45,253 bases of DNA, from contig VGSS01000009.1 of NCBI GenBank assembly GCA_016874935.1, forward strand, positions 1 to 45,253. Direction: 5' to 3'. The position numbers and the translations under genes are program-made. The DNA comes from Deltaproteobacteria bacterium (GTDB lineage Bacteria; Desulfobacterota; BSN033; UBA1163). Under the pieces are notes generated by a model, which had not been told where the DNA came from, ran no database searches, and saw nothing but the letters and a program-made list of their open reading frames with translations. Below, piece after piece: positions 18,894 to 27,777 of the stretch (position 1 is its first letter; each line of letters starts with the position of its first letter).

Positions 18894-20324
18894 TCACTCC
18901 AAATTCGGCTGTCTCCATGGCCTCTTGCTTGCATTCTCCCAGACATACCGGAGGATGAGCCGGTAAGCCATCCGTTTAAAGGGGTTCGGGTTGAAAAAAC
19001 CGCCCAGAAGGATTCTCGGTTGGGTATAGTATTTCTTCAGATAGGCCTGATGAAGACGGTGAACCTCCCCGGCAGGTAAGAACTTCGTATCCATAATGGG
19101 ATGCATGAAGTCATACTTTCCAAAATCACGCTCCCGGATTCTTCCCAGCCGTTCCGCCTCCTCAAAGTATTTCGTTCCGGGAAGAGGTGTGGTCATGGTA
19201 AGGACGAGAAAATCGCTCTGCTTTTTTAAAAAATGAAAGACCTCCTTGAGGGTTTCCTCGGAATCACTCCAGTCTCCGAACATGATATTGGCCATTACCA
19301 TGACATCATTCTTCTTCAGGATATCGATCGCCTTCTGTGCCATCTCCCTCGACTGCTGTTTCTCATATCGATCGAGCACATCCGGATGGATGCTCTCAAT
19401 CCCGAGCATCACCTCATAGAGGCCGAGACGTTTCATCTCCGGGATGAGATCCTCATCCCGCAGGACATCTTTGATCCTGGACTGGAACCAGAAGTGGATA
19501 CGGAGTCCGGACTTCCCCAGCTCATCAAGAAACTCCTCCACCCTTCTCCGGCTCCAGTTGAACGTATTTTCATTAAAGACAAAAAGGCTCTTTCCATGTT
19601 GATGATAGAGATAGGAAATCTCTTCGACTACCTTCTTACCGCTCCGGCCTCTCCAGACCCCCTCCCAGAATTTCGTCTCAGAACAGTATGTACAGCGGTC
19701 CCCGCAGCCACGACTGGTGGAGAGACCGAAAGCCCTCCTTCCCATGCCATGCCAGTAGTAGGCGTCTCTCTCCATATCAATGAGATGGTAGGCGGGAAGA
19801 GGAAGGGAGTCCAAGTTCGGAATGATCGGCTGTCTTGTATTCCGGATGACCTTTCCGTTTCCCCGATAAGCAATTCCCTTAACATTCTTTCCATCTTCTC
19901 CATTTGATAAATTCTTCAGAAGTTGGGAAAAAGCGATCTCCCCTTCCCCGAGGACAATGTAATCGAGCTCCTTCGTCCCTTCCAAAATGAGTTCTGCCAT
20001 CAGTGAAAAATGGCTTCCTCCTGCGCCGATGATGGAATGAGGAGAAAGCTTTCGGCAGAGATGAATGGTCTGAAGCGCTTCAGGAGAAAGGCTGGTGGCT
20101 GAGCAGGTGATTCCTATGACATCTGCCGCCGATGAGGAAACGAGGGAGGAAAGATCCTTCCAGGAGTTTGTAAGCGTGGTGGCATCAATGATCTGGACTT
20201 TTATCCCTTCTCTTTCGAGGTAGGCGGCTAACTGAAGAAGGCCGAAAGAAGGGGTCCACATTCGAAGACCCGGAAAGAGCCGGTGAGGAGGATCAATGAG
20301 AAGAACCTTCATAGAATTTCGCAT
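18894..20324 (-). CDS. B12-binding-domain radical SAM protein
   Basis: PSFGLLQLAAYLEREGIKVQIIDATTL; TSRGCGDRCTYCSE. Confidence 0.88.
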   Translation of the reverse strand: MRNSMKVLLIDPPHRLFPGLRMWTPSFGLLQLAAYLEREGIKVQIIDATTLTNSWKDLSSLVSSSAADVIGITCSATSLSPEALQTIHLCRKLSPHSIIGAGGSHFSLMAELILEGTKELDYIVLGEGEIAFSQLLKNLSNGEDGKNVKGIAYRGNGKVIRNTRQPIIPNLDSLPLPAYHLIDMERDAYYWHGMGRRAFGLSTSRGCGDRCTYCSETKFWEGVWRGRSGKKVVEEISYLYHQHGKSLFVFNENTFNWSRRRVEEFLDELGKSGLRIHFWFQSRIKDVLRDEDLIPEMKRLGLYEVMLGIESIHPDVLDRYEKQQSREMAQKAIDILKKNDVMVMANIMFGDWSDSEETLKEVFHFLKKQSDFLVLTMTTPLPGTKYFEEAERLGRIRERDFGKYDFMHPIMDTKFLPAGEVHRLHQAYLKKYYTQPRILLGGFFNPNPFKRMAYRLILRYVWENASKRPWRQPNLE

Positions 20325-20369
20325 TCCAGATTTCGGATTGCGGATTTTAAACTCCGAACTCCGGACAAA

Positions 20370-20792
20370 CTACACCTCCAGATACCTCCTCATCTTTTCA
20401 ATCTTTTCAAGGATATCGGGGGGGACACGATAGAGGAGATTTCCTTTAAGGTCTGTAAGAACATGGGTCGTGGAGCCTGTGGCCAGCACCTTTCCGTTTC
20501 CCTGCGAGAGGACCCGGTAGTGAAAGATCAGTTTCGCCACCTCTGTCCTCTCCATCGTCGTTTGGATGAAAAGGGATTCTCCAAAGGTGGCCGGAAATTT
20601 ATATTCACAATTCAATTCGACCACGGGCGCCAAAAGGTTCTTCTCCTTGAGTTGAAGGGGACCCATATTAAATTTTCCTGTCAGTTCATTCCGGCCTACC
20701 TCAAACCAGCCGACATAGTGACCATGCCAGACCACGCTGTAGGCATCGACTTCATAGAATCGAACCTGAATGGTTGTTTCGTGGTATTTCAT
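20370..20792 (-). CDS. YbgC/4-hydroxybenzoyl-CoA thioesterase-family acyl-CoA/ACP thioesterase
   Basis: RFYEVDAYSVVWHGHYVGWFEVGRNEL hotdog motif. Confidence 0.85.
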   Translation of the reverse strand: MKYHETTIQVRFYEVDAYSVVWHGHYVGWFEVGRNELTGKFNMGPLQLKEKNLLAPVVELNCEYKFPATFGESLFIQTTMERTEVAKLIFHYRVLSQGNGKVLATGSTTHVLTDLKGNLLYRVPPDILEKIEKMRRYLEV

Positions 20793-20938
20793 AAATCTTC
20801 CTCTTTAGAGCCTGTTGCACAAAGTCACTTTCCGTGCTTCGACAAGGCCTGTCCTGAGTCCCGCCAAGGCGGGATCGAAGGGTGTCTTTAACATGTGTGC
20901 AGTAGGCCCTTTTGCTGACCTCCCAAAAGAATGACTCC

Positions 20939-21874
20939 CTATCTTTTAGATTCTGAAACAAGTTCAGAATGACAGAGGGGGGAAAAACGATCTCCCGCGG
21001 AGAAGGCTTCCACATCCCGATCGATCCATCGAATCAATTTGGTGAGGGTGGCTCCATGCCCCACTTCAATAAATTGGTTAATTCCCTCCTGGATCAGTTT
21101 CTCCACACACCTATCCCAATAGACGGGCTGTCCGATCTCCTGGGAGAGAAAGTCTTTAATCTCCTCTCTCCTCAACGGTCTGACAGTCCAGTGATTGAGG
21201 ATCGGAAATTTAGGCGACCGAATCTCTATCTTTTTTAACAGGGCCCGTATCTCCCCGCTTAAAACAGAAAGTCTGGGAGAATGAAGTCCCATGTTGAAGG
21301 TGAGTCGAGTGGCGGAGATCGCCTTTTTTGAAAGAGCAAGATCAATGGCTTTCTCTATCCCTTCCTCTTCTCCTGAAAGGACGAAGTGCTTCGAACCATT
21401 ATAATTGGCGATGGACAGATGAAATCCGTTCAGGTCCTGGCTGATCTTCTCGACTTCCCCGGATGGAAGTCCCACGATGCTCGCCATGGCTCCTCCAGAA
21501 GACGCCCCTTCTCTTTCGAGAATTCTTCCGATCGATTCGGTGATCCACAAACCTTCCTCGAAGGTGATCGCCTCAGAGGCGGCCAGTGCGGCATAGATTC
21601 CCATGCTGTGTTCCGTGATGATATCCGGAACCCACCCTTCTGCCCGGAGCCGGGAGAAGTGGACCATCGAGAGAAGATAGGTTGCTATCTGGAGCTTGAG
21701 ATTGAATCCGGCCTCTTCTCCCTTAAATGAAAAACGGAGGAGATCAAAAGAGGCCTGACGAGAAGCCATCTCCACGCATTCTTTAAAATGGGGATCTCTC
21801 CTCAGGGGGTGGTCTTCTTTTAGGGTTGGCCTCTCTTGAAGTTGACCAGGAAAACAGAAAGCCGTCCTTCCCAT
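20939..21874 (-). CDS. Malonyl-CoA:ACP transacylase-like acyltransferase (divergent)
   Basis: Start re-placed to MGRTAFCFPGQ; EHSMGIYAALAASEAITFEEG; FIEVGHGATLTKLI; begins 5 bp beyond the ACP stop. Confidence 0.8.
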   Translation of the reverse strand: MGRTAFCFPGQLQERPTLKEDHPLRRDPHFKECVEMASRQASFDLLRFSFKGEEAGFNLKLQIATYLLSMVHFSRLRAEGWVPDIITEHSMGIYAALAASEAITFEEGLWITESIGRILEREGASSGGAMASIVGLPSGEVEKISQDLNGFHLSIANYNGSKHFVLSGEEEGIEKAIDLALSKKAISATRLTFNMGLHSPRLSVLSGEIRALLKKIEIRSPKFPILNHWTVRPLRREEIKDFLSQEIGQPVYWDRCVEKLIQEGINQFIEVGHGATLTKLIRWIDRDVEAFSAGDRFSPLCHSELVSESKR

Positions 21875-21878
21875 TAGG

Positions 21879-22178
21879 CTATCTCTTTTGATCCTCGACA
21901 TACTGGGCCATGGTCCTGACGGATTGAAAAACCGTTCTCCCAACCTCCGCATCCGGAATGACCACTCCGAATTCCTTCTCCAGACCCAGGACCAGTTCAA
22001 GGGCGTCGATCGAGTCCAGTCCGAGTCCCTCGCCAAAAAGGGGAGCATCGGTCTCGATCATCTCTGGTGTCATATCCGCAAGTTTCAATCTCGTGATGAT
22101 TAGTTGTTTAAGCTTCTCAATCAGCTCACTGTCCACTTCAGCCATGTTTCTCCTTTTCTTGATAAAAATGGGGTTCAA
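21879..22178 (-). CDS. Acyl carrier protein
   Basis: GEGLGLDSIDALELVLGLEKEFGVVIPD (DSID/DSL phosphopantetheine site). Confidence 0.93.
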   Translation of the reverse strand: MNPIFIKKRRNMAEVDSELIEKLKQLIITRLKLADMTPEMIETDAPLFGEGLGLDSIDALELVLGLEKEFGVVIPDAEVGRTVFQSVRTMAQYVEDQKR

Positions 22179-22256
22179 GGATTCGAGGATTCGAGGGTCC
22201 CAGGGTTAGACTGGATTTTCACTTGCCCCCTGGAATCCTAGACCCCTTGAACCCTT
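22171..22256. repeat. Palindromic repeat GGGTTCAAGG...CCTTGAACCC
   Basis: 10-bp perfect ends; a related copy lies at about 30737-30804. Confidence 0.7.
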
Positions 22257-23167
22257 TATTCGTTCCAAAAAGAAAAGAAATTATACCATTGATCCGGGTA
22301 TTTTTCGATATACTCCTCAAATATTTTAACCAATTTCTCCATCCCGTTTTGAATGACCGCTTCCCGGTCTTTTCTTGTAGCGGCATCGAAATGGATGGGG
22401 GGTTCGATGATACCTCGATATTTCTTGCTTTTTTCCATCACCACAAAGACCGGAAGCACCGGCGCGCCGGTCGCCATGGCAAGAATCGCCACCCCAATGG
22501 GAAAAGGGGTCTTCTTTCCGAAGAAATTAAAGGTCATTGTCTTCTGGGTTTCGATGCGGTCTCCTAACATCGCCACAATCTCATTCTGCCGCAATGCCTT
22601 GACTGCATCGATCACCGCCATCGGAGAATCATCCTTCGGATCGACATAGATGCTCTTGATCCCCCTCTGCTTTCTCATTTCTTCTCTAAAAGATTTTGTA
22701 TCCAGATCCTTCTCATCCAGCGTAAGGACATTTATTCTTCCTCCCTTAAAGGAGAAGAGCAGCCCTCCAATTTCCCAATTTCCAAGATGAGGCGTGATAC
22801 AGATGACGCCCTTTCCCTCCTTCAGAGCCTCCACCATATACCCTCCGCCCACCTCCTCCTCCACCCACCTATTTTTGTTGGAAGGCTGAAGGCGGTGCAT
22901 CACCATATAGTCCAGAAGGTACTGGCCATAGTTTTGAAACATCCTCCGGGCCAAAGCACTGATCTTCTCCTGCGACCACCTTCCTCCACTGATTCCCTCG
23001 ATATTTTTCCTGACATATCCTCTTGTCTCTTTCATCAGGAGATAGAAGATATCTCCCACGACCACACTGAAGAAATTTTGGATAGATCGAGGAATCAGGG
23101 TTGAACAGAATTGAAAGAGGAAGAGGTAGATAAATCGGTTTAGGGACCGGACGTGGCGCTCCTCCAT
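22256..23167 (-). CDS. LpxL/HtrB-like lipid acyltransferase
   Basis: ITPHLGNWEIGG (HxxxxE-type), DRIETQKTMTFNFFGKKTPFPIGVAILAMATGAPVLPVF. Confidence 0.87.
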   Translation of the reverse strand: MEERHVRSLNRFIYLFLFQFCSTLIPRSIQNFFSVVVGDIFYLLMKETRGYVRKNIEGISGGRWSQEKISALARRMFQNYGQYLLDYMVMHRLQPSNKNRWVEEEVGGGYMVEALKEGKGVICITPHLGNWEIGGLLFSFKGGRINVLTLDEKDLDTKSFREEMRKQRGIKSIYVDPKDDSPMAVIDAVKALRQNEIVAMLGDRIETQKTMTFNFFGKKTPFPIGVAILAMATGAPVLPVFVVMEKSKKYRGIIEPPIHFDAATRKDREAVIQNGMEKLVKIFEEYIEKYPDQWYNFFSFWNE

Positions 23168-23191
23168 TCTTAACTCCAGTTGACCATAAGA

Positions 23192-24151
23192 CTATCCGGT
23201 GATAGGGCCTGAAGACTTCCGGTATTTTTCGCAGAGGTCGCCCCAGCAGGCAACCACCTCCCGATCGATCAGGAGCTCGATCACCTCGCATTGATTTCCA
23301 CATTCACCGCACTCGAATCCCCGCGTCGAACAGGATTTCCGGGACAGTTCAAATCCTTTAAATTGAGTCCGGACAGGTTTCGCCCTCCTCACTAATTTGG
23401 CCGCACCCATCGCTCCCATCAGACCAAAATGTTCCGGGATGATCAGATCGGTCTCGAGTTCCTTCTCAAGCGCTTTTCGGATGCCCTGATTGGCAGCAAC
23501 CCCTCCCTGAAAGACAATCGGAGAAAGAATCTCTTTGCCCCGACAAACATTGTTCAGATAATTCTTGACCAGGGAGTCACAAAGCCCTCCGATGATGTCT
23601 TCCACAGAATGGCCGATCTGCTGTTTATGAATCATGTCCGTTTCTGCGAAGACCGTGCACCGGCCCGCGACCCGGACAGGTTGTTTTGCCTTCAGGGCAA
23701 GCCTTCCGAACTCTTCAATGGAAATACCGAGCCTTGCGGCCTGCTGATCTAAAAAAGAGCCTGTGCCTGCGGCACAGACCGTGTTCATTGCGAAATCTAC
23801 AACCACCCCGGTCCTCAAGACGATGACCTTCGAGTCCTGTCCCCCAATTTCGAAAATGGTTTTTGCATCTGGAAAGAGATCGATCACGGCGATGGAATGG
23901 GCGGTAATCTCATTCTTGACGAGATCCGCTCCCACCAGATAGGCGGCCAGATGCCGGGCGCTGCCGGTGGTTGCCGCTCCATCGATGGAGGTCTTTCCGT
24001 CCAATCGAGAGGAAATGCTCTCCAATCCATGCTGGATGGCTTCGAGAGGACGCCCATTGTTCCGGAGGTAGACTTCCGCTAAAATCTCATCTCCCTCGTT
24101 GATCACGACCATCTTCGTCGTAATCGATCCAACATCAATACCTAAATACAT
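23192..24151 (-). CDS. BadF/BadG/BcrA/BcrD-type ATPase (acyl-CoA dehydratase/reductase activase, HgdC-like)
   Basis: MYLGIDVGSITTKMVVI; FEIGGQDSKVI; NTVCAAGTGSFLDQQAARLGI; AGRCTVFAETD. Confidence 0.9.
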   Translation of the reverse strand: MYLGIDVGSITTKMVVINEGDEILAEVYLRNNGRPLEAIQHGLESISSRLDGKTSIDGAATTGSARHLAAYLVGADLVKNEITAHSIAVIDLFPDAKTIFEIGGQDSKVIVLRTGVVVDFAMNTVCAAGTGSFLDQQAARLGISIEEFGRLALKAKQPVRVAGRCTVFAETDMIHKQQIGHSVEDIIGGLCDSLVKNYLNNVCRGKEILSPIVFQGGVAANQGIRKALEKELETDLIIPEHFGLMGAMGAAKLVRRAKPVRTQFKGFELSRKSCSTRGFECGECGNQCEVIELLIDREVVACWGDLCEKYRKSSGPITG

Positions 24152-24189
24152 TGCGAACTTTCTCCGTGAATCACATCTCTCGTCGTAAA

Positions 24190-24312
24190 TCACCAATTGC
24201 CAATAACCAAATAAGCTCCAATAACCAAATCGACAAACGGTTCTAAACCCGATTTATTCATTGGTGATTGGTCATTGGTTATTGTTTGGTTATTGAAATT
24301 TGGTCATTGGAT
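24190..24312. repeat. A/T-rich palindrome (CCAATAACCAAAT / ATTTGGTTATTGG type)
   Basis: CCAATTGCCAATAACCAAATAAGC... mirrored by ...GGTCATTGGTTATTGTTTGGTTATTG. Confidence 0.6.
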
Positions 24313-24314
24313 AT

Positions 24315-25292
24315 TTATTCCTTTGTTTTCCTCTCTTCCATCACATCCCTGAACGCCTCCAGACGCGTGGTCAACCCCTCCCTTCCTGAATGTTCGTCAA
24401 GAGAGAGGAGGAGAAGGGGAATCGAAGTTCCGCCCTTTAACTTCAACCTCCTCCTGATGAACTCCTGAAGAAGAGCATCGATGCCGCACTTGAAGGACGT
24501 GAGAAAGACGACTCCATCCACTCCTCCTGAAAGGAAATGAAACAGGGAGCCCACGATCTCCCTTCCCGAAGACCAGTAAATCTCCTTTGAAAGATCTGAA
24601 ACCTGTGCGTCTATCTCTTTCTCGGAAAGAGCATCCGGGGTGATGATTCTCATCCCCAGACTTTTAGCGAAGGAAAGAATATCCTTATTCACATCCGTAT
24701 CGAAGAGATTGTAAGGATGCCCAATGAAGGCCACCCGGAAGGGTTTCTCTTCGCTCTTCGGTAGTGCGGGAGTTTCGAGATGAAAGACCTGTTTCAAGGG
24801 AAGCTCATTAATCCGATCCTCCCATCCTTTCTGAAAATTAAAAAAGAACCGCTCTGCCTTTTGAAAGGCCCTTTTACCCTCCTTTTCGTCAGCGCCTAAT
24901 TGCTTGCCGGTCTTCAAGAAGGATCGGAGCATTGAATATTCCCTCACCCGGAGATCGATTGTCTCATCGAGAATCGAAACGGTTCCCTCCATGGCGAGGT
25001 GAACGATATCCGGAGCCCCCCGGAACTTTGGGCACATGATATAAGACCGGTGGAGGCTGACCAGTCTCGGGACAAAGAGGTGATCCACTTTCTCCTTCAG
25101 ATCAATCGAATGGGTGACCAGCAGTTTCATGGGAAGGCAACTGTCCTCAAAATAGACAAGCTTCCCTCTCTTTCCCAACCCGTCGGAAACGATCACCCTC
25201 CAGCCCAGCTCTTCGAAAAAAACTTTCCAGAGGGGAAAATACCGGTAAAACATCAGGGTTTTGGGAATGCCTATGCGGCCTTTCTCTTCCAT
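24315..25292 (-). CDS. COG3580/DUF2229-like acyl-CoA dehydratase activase-related protein
   Basis: RIGIPKTLMFYRYFPLWKVFFEELGWRVIVSD; FEDSCLPMKLLVTH; SFKCGIDALLQEFI; LLLSLDEHSGREGLTTRLEAF. Confidence 0.82.
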   Translation of the reverse strand: MEEKGRIGIPKTLMFYRYFPLWKVFFEELGWRVIVSDGLGKRGKLVYFEDSCLPMKLLVTHSIDLKEKVDHLFVPRLVSLHRSYIMCPKFRGAPDIVHLAMEGTVSILDETIDLRVREYSMLRSFLKTGKQLGADEKEGKRAFQKAERFFFNFQKGWEDRINELPLKQVFHLETPALPKSEEKPFRVAFIGHPYNLFDTDVNKDILSFAKSLGMRIITPDALSEKEIDAQVSDLSKEIYWSSGREIVGSLFHFLSGGVDGVVFLTSFKCGIDALLQEFIRRRLKLKGGTSIPLLLLSLDEHSGREGLTTRLEAFRDVMEERKTKE

Positions 25293-26371
25293 TGTAACAT
25301 CTCGACAAAGGCTTCGAGCAGGGTCTGGATACGGCCTTCGATCTCCTGTTCATCAAGAATCAACGTGAGGATGGGGATGTCCCAATCCTTTCCCACGCGG
25401 GTCAAAATTCCGGAGGCAGTGGTCTCAGGCATACAGGCAAAGGGCATGAGATGGACCACTCCATCGTATCCCTCCTGCGATCTCACGATCGCCTCTCCGA
25501 TGGAGAGGTTGCACTCCGCGCCCACATCATAACCGAGATAGGCTTTTGATGCCTCGAAGAATCGAATTCTCTCCGAATGTTGATCCGCCTTGTTCTTTCT
25601 CAGGCTTCTCAGGATATGCGTCGAGAACCAGGAGGTGCGGGTCACTTCTGCTCCCAGCTCACCCAATTTCTGCTCCACGCCCCGGTTGATATGGGGATCC
25701 ATCACCGTGTAGAGCTCTCCCACGATGGCAATCTTAAGAGGGGCCCGGGAGAAATCCTGCTCCGTCTCCTGAAGCAAGGTCGTCCCTCTCTGCAATGCGT
25801 CATTGAGCGTTCGCAGAGTCCTGGCCTCATCCACCCCTGAAAGGGCCTTCTTCAATTGCTTCTGAGTCTCTCCCTTTTGAACCTCTCTCGGCCTGACCTT
25901 CATCGCCAGTTTTTCCAGCGCCTCGCAGGCCATCATCTTCTTCCATCCCATACGGAGTCCATAAGGAAAGAGAAGAATATTCTTCCAGCTCAACTCCTTC
26001 TTCAACTCCCTCGTCTCCTCATAATTTTTCCAGATCGCCTGCCAGGTCAACCGGGGAGGAATCGTCAACCACCGGTAATGAAGCCCCATATCTTCGAGGA
26101 TCACCTTCTGGACAAGGTCATAGAGTCCCAGGCGGCAGGGAGGACCGCTTCCGACCATCACAATCGTATCGGCTCCCATCTGAAGGGCCTCGATGAAATT
26201 CCCAAGGATCATTTTAAAGGGAAGGCAGATGCATTCGTTGGAGTGTTGAACGCCAAGGGTGAGTGTTCTTCGGCTGGTCTCAGGTGGAACGATGTAAGGG
26301 ATTCCGGAGGTCTCTGCAATGGCCTTACAGAAGATGTGCATCGTGCCAAGATGGGGAAAGGTGACCTTCAT
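25271..26371 (-). CDS. COG3581-like acyl-CoA dehydratase-related protein
   Basis: MKVTFPHLGTMHIFCKAI; SNECICLPFKMILGNFIEALQMGADTIVMVGSGPPCRLGLYD; PFACMPETTASGIL; LILDEQEIEGRIQTLLEAF. Confidence 0.82.
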   Translation of the reverse strand: MKVTFPHLGTMHIFCKAIAETSGIPYIVPPETSRRTLTLGVQHSNECICLPFKMILGNFIEALQMGADTIVMVGSGPPCRLGLYDLVQKVILEDMGLHYRWLTIPPRLTWQAIWKNYEETRELKKELSWKNILLFPYGLRMGWKKMMACEALEKLAMKVRPREVQKGETQKQLKKALSGVDEARTLRTLNDALQRGTTLLQETEQDFSRAPLKIAIVGELYTVMDPHINRGVEQKLGELGAEVTRTSWFSTHILRSLRKNKADQHSERIRFFEASKAYLGYDVGAECNLSIGEAIVRSQEGYDGVVHLMPFACMPETTASGILTRVGKDWDIPILTLILDEQEIEGRIQTLLEAFVEMLQWKRKAA

Positions 26372-27777
26372 CCATGTTGACCTGCAACCTTTTTCTCTGC
26401 TTTTGGAGCTTCGCTATTTTGATTCTCGACCTTCTCCTTCCATGCAGCTTCAGCAATTTTTCGGTAGGTTTTTGAATAGGCATCAATGGCCGGAGACAGT
26501 TCCGTAAAAAACCCCTCCGCTCCTTCATGGGTAAAGTATTTGGCAAATTTAAGGGCAAATTCTTTTCCGTGCTCAGGATGGTCGATCAGAGGGCAGTTGA
26601 TGAAAAGGTTTTCCGAAAAGGGCTGTCTGGAGCGCATCTCCCGAAAAAGAGGAGAGTTAAGGGCCTCCATGAGAGATTTCTCCTTGATGTTGTCATAGGC
26701 AAAGTGGCAAAAGACGCAGGGTTCCAGGTCGCCACGAGCGTTGACATGGAAGTATTTTCTCCCTCCGGCGATGCATCCTTCGGTCAGACACCCATCATTC
26801 CAGAAGTCCACCATGAGGAGAGGCTTCGTCGCCCTGAAATGAGCAAACCGTTCCCGTATCCACTCCCTCTGTTCAGGAGTGGCCATCAGGCTGAGGTCTG
26901 CATTGCGACCAATCGGGATATAGTGGAAGTTCCAAAGGAAAATACATCCCTTCTCCACAAGAAGATCGACAAAGGCGTCACTTCCAATCGTTTCTGAATT
27001 TCGTATCGTCTGGGTGGTTGAAATGGCAAAGAAGATGCCGGCTTTTTTGAGCCAGTCCATCACGCGGACCACCCGGTCAAAGCGCCCTTTTCCTCTCCTT
27101 GCATCGGTCTCTTCTCTCATGCCCTCCATGCTGATCGCTGGAACGACATTGCCCAGGGCTACAAATCGCTCGACCATCTTCTCATCGATCAGGGTGCCAT
27201 TCGTATAAACCTGGAAAAGGGTGTCGGGATGTTTCTCGAAGAGATCAAAGAGATCCTTCCTCAAAAAAGGCTCTCCGCCGGTGATGATCACCAGGTAGAT
27301 GCCCATCTCCTTGCACTCTCTGACGAGACGATCCATCACCTCAAACGAAAGCTCCTCTTCGGTCGGATACGACCCCGAATAACAGCCAAAGCAGTTGAGA
27401 TTGCATCGCATCGTGGGGCTCATCAGCATCGCATTGGGCGGCTTAAATCCCCTCTCCTCTTCAAATGCCTTTCTGCGGTTGGTGCCCACCAGAAGCTGGT
27501 TGATGATGAAGTTGGTAATGATCTTCTTCCGGTGAAATGGGTGGGTTTCTTTAAGAAGCCTTCTCGCAATGGTCAGGGCTGGATGATCGGTTTCAAAGAG
27601 AGTTCGGATCCACCGGATCTTTTCACGATATGCTTCCTTCTTCGGAATCTTCTCGGCCAGATAGGTAAGGCGGACCAGACTTTCCTTTGAAGCATTGGCC
27701 AGAAGAGAAAGGGCGGTCGTTGTAAATTTTGAAATGGAATAAAATTTCGCTTTTTGATAAAGATCCATTTTTTTCAC
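26368..27777 (-). CDS. Radical SAM protein with SPASM-like C-terminal cysteines
   Basis: SPTMRCNLNCFGCYSGSY; ITGGEPFLRKDL; CLTEGCIAGGRKYFHVNARGDLEPCVFCHFA. Confidence 0.87.
   Translation of the reverse strand: MKKMDLYQKAKFYSISKFTTTALSLLANASKESLVRLTYLAEKIPKKEAYREKIRWIRTLFETDHPALTIARRLLKETHPFHRKKIITNFIINQLLVGTNRRKAFEEERGFKPPNAMLMSPTMRCNLNCFGCYSGSYPTEEELSFEVMDRLVRECKEMGIYLVIITGGEPFLRKDLFDLFEKHPDTLFQVYTNGTLIDEKMVERFVALGNVVPAISMEGMREETDARRGKGRFDRVVRVMDWLKKAGIFFAISTTQTIRNSETIGSDAFVDLLVEKGCIFLWNFHYIPIGRNADLSLMATPEQREWIRERFAHFRATKPLLMVDFWNDGCLTEGCIAGGRKYFHVNARGDLEPCVFCHFAYDNIKEKSLMEALNSPLFREMRSRQPFSENLFINCPLIDHPEHGKEFALKFAKYFTHEGAEGFFTELSPAIDAYSKTYRKIAEAAWKEKVENQNSEAPKAEKKVAGQHG

Noticed and set aside
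19233-19907. 224-aa plus-strand ORF
   Set aside because: Antisense shadow of the radical SAM gene at 18894-20324; low-complexity antisense character.
20283-20891. 202-aa plus-strand ORF
   Set aside because: Antisense to the thioesterase gene and repeat sequence; no domain.
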